A stretch of DNA of 35,952 bases. Source: an uncultured Prevotellaceae bacterium (lineage in GTDB: Bacteria > Bacteroidota > Bacteroidia > Bacteroidales > Bacteroidaceae). This document shows positions 8,857-16,962 of this stretch, in pieces. Position 1 is the first letter of the stretch; each line of letters begins with the position of its first letter. The translations under genes were made by a program, and so were the position numbers. The stretch spans positions 1-35,952 of the forward strand of contig CADAOD010000033.1 in NCBI GenBank assembly GCA_902789415.1. The letters are read 5' to 3'. A model generated the notes under the pieces. It worked only from the letters and a program-made list of their open reading frames with translations. It was not told where the DNA came from and did not search any database.

Positions 8857-10069
8857 CTTTTTCTTCGCGGTGGATGTAGAGACCGAAGCCGTAGAGGCCA
8901 ACCACGATATAACAGAGTAGTGGGATGATGAAGGGCACTACCATGTCGGTGGCATCGGCTATGATGCCAACCAATAGGAATCCGCATCCGCCTACGGGAG
9001 TCATCATCAGAATGCTGGAGGCACTCTTGGTGAGTGAACCTAATCCACGAACGGCGAGTGAGAAAATAGTGGGGAACATGATAGCCTCGAACAGATAGTT
9101 GCCTAACAATCCGATCATCGATATTTTTCCGAAATTCATCAATACTAACATGGTACTCATCACACAGCCGCATCCGCAGATGAGAAGCATCTTTTCGGCA
9201 GGTATCCAGCGCATGATAAAGCTACCGCCAAAGCGGCCCACCATAAAGAAGGCCAGGGCGCCTGTAAGTACCATCGAGGCAGTACGATCGTCCATCCATC
9301 CCATGCCTGTTACATAGTTGATAAAGTAGCTGTTGATTGAAATCTCGGCTACCTCGTACGAGAATAGGGCGATAAGTCCATACACAAAGTACTTGTGGCG
9401 CCAGATGCGTTTGAGTGGCTCGCGACCGTACTTAGCTTTCTCTTCCAGTCCGTCGTTGTGGCGTATCTCCGGTAGATCAACACGTGCAAAAATGCCTGCT
9501 ATAACTAATACTATGAATCCTAAGATAACGTATGGTACCTCTACATTACCACCGCCATTGCTGAACAGAAACTGTCCTACGGCAAAGGTGGCAAACAGAC
9601 ACCCCAAACCATTAAACGACTGCGAGAGGTTCAGTCGGCTAGAGGCTGTTTCCTTACCGCCAAGTTCGGTAACGTATGGGTTAGCTGCAGTCTCAAGGAA
9701 TACCAATCCTACGCTGATGATGAATAGCGCAAATAGGTAGGCATGTAATGTGCCAGCCTCGGTACATGGCACAAACATCCACGAGCCGAGAGCAAAGAGT
9801 AATAAGCCGAACACCACGCCACGGCGATAGCCAAAGCGATTAATAAACAGTCCTGCGGGTATCGCCATCAGAAAGTAGCCCATATAGGTGGTTACCTGGA
9901 TGAGACTCGATTGGGTGATAGAGATGTGCATCTCGTTCTGGAAATGCTTGTTAAGCACATCCAAAATGGCACGGGCAAATCCCCACAAGAAAAATAAAGT
10001 TGTAATCAATACAAACGGCACCAAATAGTTGGCGCCGTTTGCCCTAAAAAGTCCGTTGTTTTGTTTCAC
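8843..10069 (-). CDS. FucP-family MFS sugar/H+ symporter (glucose/galactose or fucose type)
   Basis: A 408-residue inner-membrane protein with about 12 hydrophobic segments. Motifs typical of the FucP/GluP/NagP branch of the major facilitator superfamily are 'FFLWGFARAILDVLNKHFQ', 'LETAANPYVTELG', 'SRLNLSQSFNGLG' and 'SYEVAEISINSYFINYVTGMG'. It would bring a monosaccharide released in the periplasm into the cytoplasm together with protons. It lies 25 bp after the aquaporin gene and shares its transcript. The next gene downstream is the PUL, but a terminator lies in between, so the two are separately controlled. The sugar cannot be decided from sequence alone; glucose would fit the glucan PUL. 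Length and motifs are complete. Confidence 0.9.
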   Translation of the reverse strand: MKQNNGLFRANGANYLVPFVLITTLFFLWGFARAILDVLNKHFQNEMHISITQSSLIQVTTYMGYFLMAIPAGLFINRFGYRRGVVFGLLLFALGSWMFVPCTEAGTLHAYLFALFIISVGLVFLETAANPYVTELGGKETASSRLNLSQSFNGLGCLFATFAVGQFLFSNGGGNVEVPYVILGFIVLVIAGIFARVDLPEIRHNDGLEEKAKYGREPLKRIWRHKYFVYGLIALFSYEVAEISINSYFINYVTGMGWMDDRTASMVLTGALAFFMVGRFGGSFIMRWIPAEKMLLICGCGCVMSTMLVLMNFGKISMIGLLGNYLFEAIMFPTIFSLAVRGLGSLTKSASSILMMTPVGGCGFLLVGIIADATDMVVPFIIPLLCYIVVGLYGFGLYIHREEKGLLE

Positions 10070-10094
10070 TGTAGTTTTTTCCTTTTTTTAATAT

Positions 10095-10769
10095 TTATTT
10101 ATCTGAATCAATCAGTTTCCAGATACCTGCTGCACATGCACCACCAACAAAAGGACCAACGATGAAAATCCAAAGGTTAGCCAATGCTGTACCTCCCTCG
10201 AAGATGGCAGGAGCGATAGAACGTGCAGGATTTACCGATGTGCCTGTATAACGGATACAAACCAGGTGAACCAGAACGAGCGACAAACCGATAGCCAGTC
10301 CGGCAAAGTTGTTGGTAGCACCATTGGTCTTGGATGTAGCACCCAGTACCACGAGCACAAATACGCAGGTAAAGATAATCTCGGCCAGCAGTCCGCCTAG
10401 CACACTTACGTTAGCCTGCAGATCGTTGGCGCCAGTGCCCTCCAAACCAGGCACATTCTCGGTAAGAATATATAATAGCAGCGAGCCGATGAAGGCACCA
10501 ATCACCTGGAACAGCATGTACATGCCACAATCCTTTCCACTCATGCGTCCGCTCAGGAAGCAACCTAAGGTTATGGCAGGATTAATATGGCAACCGCTAA
10601 TACCACCAATGGTATAAGCCATTGCTACTACCGCCAAACCAAAGGCAAAAGCAGTTCCAACCACAGCTGGAATGTTGTTAACAGGATCACAACCCAGACT
10701 AACGGCAACACCGCAGCCCATCAGTACAAGCACCATAGTGCCTACCATTTCTGCTAAATACTTTTTCAT
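10095..10769 (-). CDS. aqpZ: AqpZ-like aquaporin (MIP family)
   Basis: The open frame extends further upstream, but the ATG at 10769 gives a normal 224-residue aquaporin and follows a well-formed promoter, so I use it. Six membrane segments and both NPA boxes are present (63-65 in GCHINPAITLG and 180-182 in TGTSVNPAR). The selectivity-filter positions match water-selective AqpZ: Phe43, His168, Thr177 and Arg183. It should therefore be a water channel rather than a glycerol facilitator. It is the first gene of a two-gene unit with the sugar symporter and is divergent from the YqiA-like gene. Confidence 0.92.
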   Translation of the reverse strand: MKKYLAEMVGTMVLVLMGCGVAVSLGCDPVNNIPAVVGTAFAFGLAVVAMAYTIGGISGCHINPAITLGCFLSGRMSGKDCGMYMLFQVIGAFIGSLLLYILTENVPGLEGTGANDLQANVSVLGGLLAEIIFTCVFVLVVLGATSKTNGATNNFAGLAIGLSLVLVHLVCIRYTGTSVNPARSIAPAIFEGGTALANLWIFIVGPFVGGACAAGIWKLIDSDK

Positions 10770-10815
10770 AACGTAGAAGTTTAAAAATGTTGATTGATAT
10801 GTAGATTTTTGCTTG

Positions 10816-10846
10816 CAAAGATACAAATTATTTCGTTTCGTGCAAA
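10816..10846 (-). promoter_or_regulatory. Promoter of the aquaporin-symporter operon
   Basis: Minus strand: TTTG (10846-10843), a 19-bp spacer, then TATCTTTG (10823-10816). This is an exact match to the Bacteroidetes -33/-7 pattern, about 47 bp upstream of the aquaporin start. Confidence 0.8.
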
Positions 10847-10857
10847 TTTTTTCGAGG

Positions 10858-10873
10858 TAATTTTGTATTTTTG
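10858..10873 (+). promoter_or_regulatory. Two abutting -7 boxes just before the YqiA-like gene
   Basis: TAATTTTG (10858-10865) is followed at once by TATTTTTG (10866-10873), both fitting TAnnTTTG. The second ends only 4 bases before the ATG at 10878, so transcription from it would start at or next to the start codon and give a leaderless mRNA. No clear -33 TTTG is seen. Confidence 0.5.
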
Positions 10874-10877
10874 CACC

Positions 10878-11843
10878 ATGAAGGATATTTTTGAAGGAAA
10901 AAAGGTAATGTATGTGCACGGCTTTGCCTCGTCGGGACAGAGTGGCACCGTAACTCGTATCCGTGAGGTGTTAACACTGGCCGAGGTGATTGCGCCCGAC
11001 CTGCCTATCCACCCCGTGGAGGCGATGGACCTATTATATAAGATATGTGAAACCGAAAAGCCCGACCTGATTATCGGTACCTCGATGGGTGGTATGTATG
11101 CCGAGATGCTACATGGTTACGATCGCATTCTGGTGAACCCTGCCATGCAGATGGGCGACACGATGAAAGAGCATGGCATGATAGGTGCCCAGCACTTTCA
11201 GAACCCACGTCAGGATGGTGTGCAGGATTTTATCGTTACCAAAGCTTTGGTAAAAGAGTATAAGGAGATAACCGAAAAGTGCTTTGCCGATACCAGCGAT
11301 GCCGAACAACAGCATGTGTGGGGTCTTTTTGGCGATGAGGATACCACTGTGAATACCTACAACTTGTTCCGAGAGCACTATCAGCATGCTGTTCGCTTTC
11401 ATGGCGAACACCGTATGAACGATAACTCGTTTATGCACTCAGTGGTGCCTGTTATCCGTTGGGTAAGCGACAAGCAGGAGGGTAGGGAGCGGCCCATTGT
11501 GTATATCTGCACCAACACACTGATTGATCAGTATGGCAAACCACGCAGTTCGTCGCAAAAAGCTATCCGCCAGTTGCTCGAAACCTATCAGCTCTATTTT
11601 GTGGCCCCTGCTACAGTAGATGCCAAGGATTATGCCGACGTAAACGCCTGGTTGTACGAATATATCAACGTACCTGCCTATGGACATACCATTTTTACCA
11701 ATCAGAAACAACTGCTTTATGGCGATTATTTGATTGATACACAGAAGGTTGATGGCATGGCTACGTTGATAGAGTTTGGTAGCGACACCTTTAAGACGTG
11801 GGACGATGTGATACCCTACTTTGAACGCCTGGGTGGACAATGA
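10878..11843 (+). CDS. YqiA/YcfP-like alpha/beta-hydrolase fused to a degenerate 5'-nucleotidase (HAD)-like domain
   Basis: A 321-residue protein starting at the ATG directly after the promoter; the open frame continues upstream, but that part would be untranscribed. Residues 1-190 resemble the small YqiA/YcfP esterase family: 'MYVHGFASSGQSGT', nucleophile elbow GTSMGG (Ser69), a late Asp (GLFGDEDTTVN) and a late His (FMHSVVP). Residues about 205-321 look like an NT5C-type HAD domain ending in 'YGDYLIDTQKVDG...IEFGSDTFKTWDDVI'. Where that family has its DxDG nucleophile, this protein reads IVYICTNTLID, so phosphatase activity is unlikely. It probably acts as a cytoplasmic esterase with a binding-type C-terminal domain; the substrate is unknown. 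Confidence 0.75.
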   Translation: MKDIFEGKKVMYVHGFASSGQSGTVTRIREVLTLAEVIAPDLPIHPVEAMDLLYKICETEKPDLIIGTSMGGMYAEMLHGYDRILVNPAMQMGDTMKEHGMIGAQHFQNPRQDGVQDFIVTKALVKEYKEITEKCFADTSDAEQQHVWGLFGDEDTTVNTYNLFREHYQHAVRFHGEHRMNDNSFMHSVVPVIRWVSDKQEGRERPIVYICTNTLIDQYGKPRSSSQKAIRQLLETYQLYFVAPATVDAKDYADVNAWLYEYINVPAYGHTIFTNQKQLLYGDYLIDTQKVDGMATLIEFGSDTFKTWDDVIPYFERLGGQ

Positions 11844-11873
11844 GTAAGTTTTAGCAAAAATTAGAGGAAATAG

Positions 11874-11905
11874 TTTGGCGGTTACATAATTTCTTCATAT
11901 TTTTG
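11874..11905 (+). promoter_or_regulatory. Promoter of the lplA-gcv-lpd operon
   Basis: TTTG (11874-11877), a 20-bp spacer, then TATTTTTG (11898-11905), about 31 bp before the lplA ATG. It is a close match to the Bacteroidetes vegetative pattern. I see no glycine-riboswitch-like structure in the short leader. Confidence 0.8.
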
Positions 11906-11936
11906 CAGACAGTTTTAACGACTATACTCTACCAAT

Positions 11937-12635
11937 ATGAAATATATCGCCTTGCCTACTAACGAACCCCGTCGCCTCAGTTTCTATCTGGCGATGGAGG
12001 AATATGTGGCGCGAAACCTGAACGAACCCGAATGCTTTTTTATGTGGCAGGTAGCACCCAGTGTTATCTATGGTCGCAATCAGGTGGTAGAAAACGAGGT
12101 AAACTTAGCTTATTGTCGCGAACATGGCATCCAGGTATATCACCGTAAGAGTGGCGGTGGATGTGTGTATGCCGATATAGACAACCTGATGCTCTCGATG
12201 ATAACAGATGGCGATAACGTTAACTTTACCTTTAACCGTTTTGTAGCGATGGTGCAACTGGTGCTGCATAAGATGGGCATCGAAGCCACCAGTACCACTC
12301 ATAACGATATTATGATTGGCGATCGCAAAGTGTGTGGCACGGCTTTCTATCAGTTGCCAGGGCGTAGCATCGTTCATAGCACCATGCTTTATGATACCAA
12401 TATGCAGCACATGCTGAATGCCATCACACCTGGTCCGGAGAAACTGGAGAAGAAAGGCATACAGAGTGTGCGCCAACGTATCACCTTATTAAAAGATTAC
12501 ACCATCTTGTCGCTCGGCGAGATTAAAACGCTGATACGTCAAACCCTGTGCGATGGCGAGGTGGTGCTAACAGCCGACCAAATAAAAGCTATTGAACAAA
12601 TAGAATCATTAAAATACAATAATCTATGGCAATAA
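11937..12635 (+). CDS. lplA: Lipoate-protein ligase A family protein (short form)
   Basis: A 232-residue cytoplasmic ligase that would attach lipoate (or octanoate) to GcvH through an acyl-AMP. Key blocks are 'PSVIYGRNQ', the lipoate-binding 'RKSGGGCVYAD' and the catalytic-lysine segment 'GDRKVCGTAFYQ'. It heads the glycine cleavage operon, which fits its role. The protein stops soon after 'TADQIKAIEQIE'. The small C-terminal accessory domain that I recall from many Bacteroidetes homologs is absent, and the end is replaced by SLKYNNLWQ. The last 10 bp overlap the gcvT start. It is either a natural short form or one of the deletions seen elsewhere here. Family assignment is sure; completeness is not. 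Confidence 0.88.
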   Translation: MKYIALPTNEPRRLSFYLAMEEYVARNLNEPECFFMWQVAPSVIYGRNQVVENEVNLAYCREHGIQVYHRKSGGGCVYADIDNLMLSMITDGDNVNFTFNRFVAMVQLVLHKMGIEATSTTHNDIMIGDRKVCGTAFYQLPGRSIVHSTMLYDTNMQHMLNAITPGPEKLEKKGIQSVRQRITLLKDYTILSLGEIKTLIRQTLCDGEVVLTADQIKAIEQIESLKYNNLWQ

Positions 12636-13732
12636 AACAAGAATTAGAAAAGGAGAAAGAAAAACGTACGTGTCTGTACGAGAATCACATCGCCGAGGGT
12701 GCATTTATGGCGCCGTTTGCGGGTTTCGTTATGCCTATCCAGTATGCCAACATCCAGTTAGAGCATCTGGCAGTGCGTAACAAGTGTGGACTGTTTGATG
12801 TATCGCACATGGGCGAGGTAACGGTGAAAGGTCCTGATGCCGAGCGATACGTTCAGCATATCTTTACCAACGATGTGGCTAATGCCCCCATTGGTAAGAT
12901 ATACTATGGTATGATGTGTTACGAGAATGGTGGAACTGTTGACGACCTGTTGGTATACAAGATGGGCGAGAACGATTTCTTCCTGGTTATTAATGCGGCT
13001 AACATCGATAAGGACTGGGCGTGGATGCAGCAGAATGCCAAGGGATTTGATATCGACCTTCAGAATCGTAGCGACTACTACGGTCAGATAGCTGTTCAAG
13101 GTCCTGAGGCTGAGCACAATGTAGAAACGGTGCTTGGTTTGCCCTGTGCCGAGTTAGGTTTCTATACAGTTAAGACCATTGGCGATGTTATCGTGTCGCG
13201 TACAGGTTATACTGGTGAGGACGGATTCGAGATATATGCCAACCACGACTATATCCGCGAGTGTTGGAATAAGTTGATTAAGGCTGGTGTTCAGCCTTGT
13301 GGACTTGGATGTCGCGATACCCTGCGCTTCGAGGTGGGACTGCCGCTCTATGGCGATGAGCTCTCGGAGGATATCACACCTATCATGGCTGGTCTGGGCA
13401 TGTTTGTAAAACTCGACAAAGCTGAGTTTATCGGTAAGGAGGCGCTGGCTAAGCAAAAGGCTGAGGGACCAGCTAAAAAACTGGTAGGCATCGAGTTGGC
13501 CGATAAGGCTATCCCCCGTCATGGTTATCCCGTGCTGAATATGCAGGGCGAACAGATAGGCGAGGTTACTACGGGTTATCATTGCCTATCGGTAGATAAG
13601 AGCGTGTGCATGGCGCTCATCGATGCACAATACTCAAAACTCGATACCGAAGTGCAGATTCAGATTCGCAAAAAGGTATTCCCAGGAATGGTTGTGAAGA
13701 AGCAGTTCTTTAACAAGAGCTACAAGAAATAA
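12626..13732 (+). CDS. gcvT: Glycine cleavage T protein (aminomethyltransferase)
   Basis: A 368-residue T protein that moves the aminomethyl group from lipoyl-GcvH to tetrahydrofolate, releasing ammonia. Diagnostic segments are 'FAGFVMPIQY', 'CGLFDVSHMGEV', 'IVSRTGYTGEDGFEIY' and 'GLGCRDTLRFEVGLPLYG'. The ATG at 12626 overlaps the end of lplA by 10 bp. The next in-frame Met lies inside the conserved N-terminal block, so this start stands, although it leaves about 15 extra charged residues (MAIKQELEKEKEKR) compared with many homologs. The rest of the protein looks complete. It is followed 36 bp later by gcvH. Confidence 0.95.
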   Translation: MAIKQELEKEKEKRTCLYENHIAEGAFMAPFAGFVMPIQYANIQLEHLAVRNKCGLFDVSHMGEVTVKGPDAERYVQHIFTNDVANAPIGKIYYGMMCYENGGTVDDLLVYKMGENDFFLVINAANIDKDWAWMQQNAKGFDIDLQNRSDYYGQIAVQGPEAEHNVETVLGLPCAELGFYTVKTIGDVIVSRTGYTGEDGFEIYANHDYIRECWNKLIKAGVQPCGLGCRDTLRFEVGLPLYGDELSEDITPIMAGLGMFVKLDKAEFIGKEALAKQKAEGPAKKLVGIELADKAIPRHGYPVLNMQGEQIGEVTTGYHCLSVDKSVCMALIDAQYSKLDTEVQIQIRKKVFPGMVVKKQFFNKSYKK

Positions 13733-13768
13733 TTATTATAAATTGTAAATCCTAAAATTGTAAAAGAT

Positions 13769-14149
13769 ATGGCTAAAGTAATTGAAGGACTCTACTACTC
13801 AGAGTCTCACGAATTTGTAAGAGTAGAAGGTGATTTTGGTTTTGTAGGTATTACCGACTATGCTCAGAATGCGCTGGGCAATGTGGTTTATGTAGATATG
13901 CCTGATGTTGACGACGAGGTAGAGGCAGGTGAGGAGTTTGGCGCTGTTGAGAGCGTTAAGGCTGCATCCGATCTGATCTCGCCCGTTAGTGGCACCGTTG
14001 TTGAGGTTAACGAAGCTCTCGACGACCAGCCCGAACTCATTAACCAGGATGCCTTCGAGAACTGGATTATCAAAGTACAGCTCAGCGATCCTTCAGAAGT
14101 TAACAACCTGATGGATGCCAAGGCCTACGCTGCTTTCTGCGAAAAATAA
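13769..14149 (+). CDS. gcvH: Glycine cleavage H protein (lipoyl carrier)
   Basis: A 126-residue lipoyl-domain protein that carries the aminomethyl group between the P, T and L proteins. The lipoyl-lysine is Lys64 in 'GAVESVKAASDLISPVSG', the classic GcvH motif. 'YSESHEFVRVEGDFGFVGITDYAQNALG' (read in pieces) matches the conserved N terminus. The length is normal and all parts are present. It should be modified by the lplA product encoded at the front of the operon. Confidence 0.97.
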   Translation: MAKVIEGLYYSESHEFVRVEGDFGFVGITDYAQNALGNVVYVDMPDVDDEVEAGEEFGAVESVKAASDLISPVSGTVVEVNEALDDQPELINQDAFENWIIKVQLSDPSEVNNLMDAKAYAAFCEK

Positions 14150-14151
14150 AG

Positions 14152-14179
14152 TTCAATTTTCAATGTTCAATCTTCAATG
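14152..14179. repeat. Four TTCAATN heptamers spanning the gcvPA start codon
   Basis: TTCAATT, TTCAATG, TTCAATC and TTCAATG follow each other without gaps between gcvH and gcvPA. The ATG of gcvPA is made from the last heptamer plus nothing else. A matching four-unit array sits at the gcvPB/lpd border. Confidence 0.9.
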
Positions 14180-15511
14180 AACTACAAGTATTTTCCACAT
14201 ACAAGCGACGACTTGCAGGCGATGATGGAGAAGGTGGGGGTGAAGGACCTGGATGGTCTGTATGCCCAGATACCCGATGCCATCCGCTTTAAGGGCGACT
14301 ACCAGTTGCCTTCGGAGTTGAGCGAGATAGAGGTGCGCCAACTGTTTGAGAAGTTGGGGGCCGAGAATCGTCAGATGACTTGCTTTGCTGGCTATGGCGT
14401 TTACGATCACTATATGCCATCTGTTATCCCCAGTCTGCTGCAACGTTCTGAGTTCCTCACCTCGTACACCCCGTACCAGGCAGAGATATCACAGGGTACA
14501 CTGCACTATATCTTTGAGTATCAAAGCATGATGGCCGAACTGACAGGTATGGACATCAGCAATGCCTCGATGTACGACGGTACTACAGCCTGTGCCGAGG
14601 CGATGATGATGGCTGTTGCAGCAGGTAAGAAGCAAAACAAGGTGCTGGTGTCGGGCATGTTGAATCCTGATACCCGCAAAGTGCTCGATACCTATGCGCT
14701 GCATCAGGGTATCGAACTCGAAACGATAGCCGAGAAGGATGGCGTGACTGATATTGACGACTTGAAGTCGCGCCTTGCCCAGGGTGGTGTTGCAGGCGTT
14801 ATCGTGCAACAGCCCAATGCTGTGGGTATAGTCGAAGACTACACAGGCTTTGCTGAGGCTTGTCATGAGCAGAAAGCACTTTTCATTATGGATAGTGTTG
14901 CTGCCGACTTGGCTATGTTGAAGACGCCAGGTGAGTGGGGCGCAGATATTGCTGTGGGCGATGGGCAGTCGCTAGGTATCCCTATGCAGTGGGGTGGTCC
15001 ATATGTAGGCTATATGTGTTGTACCGAAAAGCTGATTCGCAAGATGCCCGGTCGTATTGTTGGTATGACCAAGGATAATCGCGGTCAGCGTGCTTTTGTG
15101 CTTACTCTTCAGGCTCGCGAACAGCATATCCGTCGCCAAAAGGCAACATCTAATATATGTAGTAATCAGAGTCTGATGGCACTCTTTGTAACCATCTATA
15201 TGTCGTTGATGGGTAAGCAGGGCGTTAAAGAGGCCGCTGAGCTCTCGTATGCCGGTGCCCATTATCTGTGCGATAAACTCTTGGCTACAGGTAAGTTCTC
15301 TCTTGTTTATGATAAACCTTTCTTTAATGAGTTCCTGGTGCGTTTTAATGGCGATATGGAGAGATTGGTATCTACCTGTATCATGAATAACGTATTTCCT
15401 GGTATTTGCCTATCGGATAACGAGTTGTTGATAGCTGTAACCGAAAAGCAAACAAAGAAGGACATCGACTACTTCCTGCAACTCCTTGAGATTGTAGGTG
15501 GAATGTATTAA
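14177..15511 (+). CDS. gcvPA: Glycine dehydrogenase (decarboxylating), P-protein subunit 1
   Basis: A 444-residue N-terminal-half P protein; with GcvPB it forms the PLP-dependent glycine decarboxylase. Conserved segments are 'FAGYGVYDHYMPSVIPSLLQRSEFLTSYTPYQAEISQG' (read in pieces), 'SMYDGTTACAEAMMMA', 'ADIAVGDGQSLGIPMQWGGPYVG' (in pieces), 'MPGRIVGMTKDN' and 'ALTLQAREQHIRR'-like text ending in 'ATSNICSNQSL'. The length is normal. The start at 14177 lies inside the fourth heptamer of the repeat that fills the gap after gcvH. The split P protein is common in Prevotella, whereas many Bacteroides carry a fused one. Confidence 0.96.
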   Translation: MNYKYFPHTSDDLQAMMEKVGVKDLDGLYAQIPDAIRFKGDYQLPSELSEIEVRQLFEKLGAENRQMTCFAGYGVYDHYMPSVIPSLLQRSEFLTSYTPYQAEISQGTLHYIFEYQSMMAELTGMDISNASMYDGTTACAEAMMMAVAAGKKQNKVLVSGMLNPDTRKVLDTYALHQGIELETIAEKDGVTDIDDLKSRLAQGGVAGVIVQQPNAVGIVEDYTGFAEACHEQKALFIMDSVAADLAMLKTPGEWGADIAVGDGQSLGIPMQWGGPYVGYMCCTEKLIRKMPGRIVGMTKDNRGQRAFVLTLQAREQHIRRQKATSNICSNQSLMALFVTIYMSLMGKQGVKEAAELSYAGAHYLCDKLLATGKFSLVYDKPFFNEFLVRFNGDMERLVSTCIMNNVFPGICLSDNELLIAVTEKQTKKDIDYFLQLLEIVGGMY

Positions 15512-15529
15512 CTAAATAGGCAAGAGATT

Positions 15530-16942
15530 ATGAATAATAAACTATATGGTCAGTTAATCTTTGAACTCTCAAAGAAGGGTCGCAAAGGCTACAGTCTGCC
15601 TAAGAATCAATTTGGCAGTTACGAGATCCCTGCTGAGATGAAACGTGCCGAAGAGGCTCAGTTGCCTGAGTGCGACGAGCTTACTGTGGTGCGACATTAC
15701 ACCAATCTCTCCAATAATAACTTTGGTGTCGATACGGGTTTCTATCCTCTGGGTTCGTGTACCATGAAGTACAATCCCAAAATTAACGAGGAGGTTGCTG
15801 CTATGCCTCAGTTCCAAAACCTGCATCCCAAGCAACCCGCTTCAACCGTTAAGGGAGCTCAGACTTTGGTAGATATGTTAGAGAAATCTCTATGCGAACT
15901 TACAGGTCTGGCTCACTTCACCTTTAAGCCCTATGCAGGTGCCCATGGTGAGTTAACGGGTCTGATGACTATCGACAACTATCATCGCAGTCGTGGTGAT
16001 ATGGCGCGCAAAAAAGTGATTGTGCCCGATAGCGCCCATGGCACCAATCCTGCCTCGGCCGCAGTGTGTGGCTTGGAGATTGTAGAGGTGAAATCGTTGG
16101 CTAATGGTCAGGTGGATTTCGAGGACCTGCAACGCTTGATAGCTGAGCAGGGCTCGGAGATTGCCGCTATGATGATGACCAACCCTAACACCCTCGGACT
16201 GTTTGAAACTCGCATTCCTGAGATTGCAAAACTCATCCACGACTGTGGTGGATTGATGTATTACGATGGTGCCAACCTGAACCCGATGCTGGGCGCTTGT
16301 CGTCCTGGCGATATGGGCTTTGATGTGATGCACATCAACCTGCATAAAACGTTCTCAACGCCTCATGGCGGTGGTGGCCCAGGTTCTGGTCCTGTAGGTG
16401 TTCGCGAGGGATTGCAGGATTGCTTCCCATTTGTGTCGCCTTATCAGGGCAATTATGCCGTCATGATGCGTGCCTATGCTTACATCCTCTCGCTAGGTCG
16501 TGAGCATGTTAAGGAGGTTGGTCCGTTAGCCACCTTGAACGCCAACTATATCAAGGAGTCGCTCAAGGATGCGTATGAGCTGCCTATCGACACCATCTGT
16601 TGTCATGAGTTTGTGTTCGACGGACTGAAGGATAAATCGACGGGTGTTACCACGATGGATGTGGCCAAGCGATTGCTCGATTACGGCTATCATGCACCTA
16701 CCATCTACTTCCCCTTGTTGTTCCACGAGAGCTTGATGATCGAGCCTACGGAGAACGAGTCGAAGGAAACGTTGGATGGCTTTATTGCCGTGATGCGAAA
16801 GATAGCCGAGGAGGCTAAGACCGATCCCGAACTGGTGAAGGGTGCACCACACACTACACCTATCGGCCGTGTCGACGATGTCCTCGCAGCCAAGCATCCT
16901 GTCACAACCTACCGTCAACTCCTGGCTGAGAATGTTCAATGA
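15530..16942 (+). CDS. gcvPB: Glycine dehydrogenase (decarboxylating), P-protein subunit 2, with a probable internal loss
   Basis: A 470-residue C-terminal-half P protein carrying the PLP lysine, Lys273 in 'HINLHKTFSTPHGGGGPGSG'. 'PDSAHGTNPASA', 'TNPNTLGLFE' and 'MYYDGANLN' are further PLP-site blocks. Oddity: family members have about 30-35 residues between 'GPVGVREGL' and the 'YxGNF..xxRAYAYI' block (including an 'LP.P....DG.Y...Y..P.SIG' stretch). Here only QDCFPFVSP remains, so about 24 residues are missing near position 16428 with the frame kept. This is close to the active site and would be expected to harm the enzyme. The stop codon overlaps the first possible lpd start (ATGA). Confidence 0.93.
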   Translation: MNNKLYGQLIFELSKKGRKGYSLPKNQFGSYEIPAEMKRAEEAQLPECDELTVVRHYTNLSNNNFGVDTGFYPLGSCTMKYNPKINEEVAAMPQFQNLHPKQPASTVKGAQTLVDMLEKSLCELTGLAHFTFKPYAGAHGELTGLMTIDNYHRSRGDMARKKVIVPDSAHGTNPASAAVCGLEIVEVKSLANGQVDFEDLQRLIAEQGSEIAAMMMTNPNTLGLFETRIPEIAKLIHDCGGLMYYDGANLNPMLGACRPGDMGFDVMHINLHKTFSTPHGGGGPGSGPVGVREGLQDCFPFVSPYQGNYAVMMRAYAYILSLGREHVKEVGPLATLNANYIKESLKDAYELPIDTICCHEFVFDGLKDKSTGVTTMDVAKRLLDYGYHAPTIYFPLLFHESLMIEPTENESKETLDGFIAVMRKIAEEAKTDPELVKGAPHTTPIGRVDDVLAAKHPVTTYRQLLAENVQ

Positions 16943-16962
16943 TCAATGGTCAATGTTCAATG
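16935..16962. repeat. Four NTCAATG heptamers spanning the lpd start codon
   Basis: TTCAATG, ATCAATG, GTCAATG and TTCAATG are contiguous. Every unit holds an ATG (16939, 16946, 16953, 16960). The first overlaps the gcvPB stop, and the fourth is the likely lpd start. The first and fourth are in the same frame because three 7-bp steps equal 21 bp. Confidence 0.88.

Noticed and set aside
10770-10919. Longer aquaporin start at 10919
   Set aside because: The extra 50 residues (Lys/Asn/Tyr-rich) precede the promoter elements and overlap the divergent gene. The family starts at MKKYLAEMVGT.
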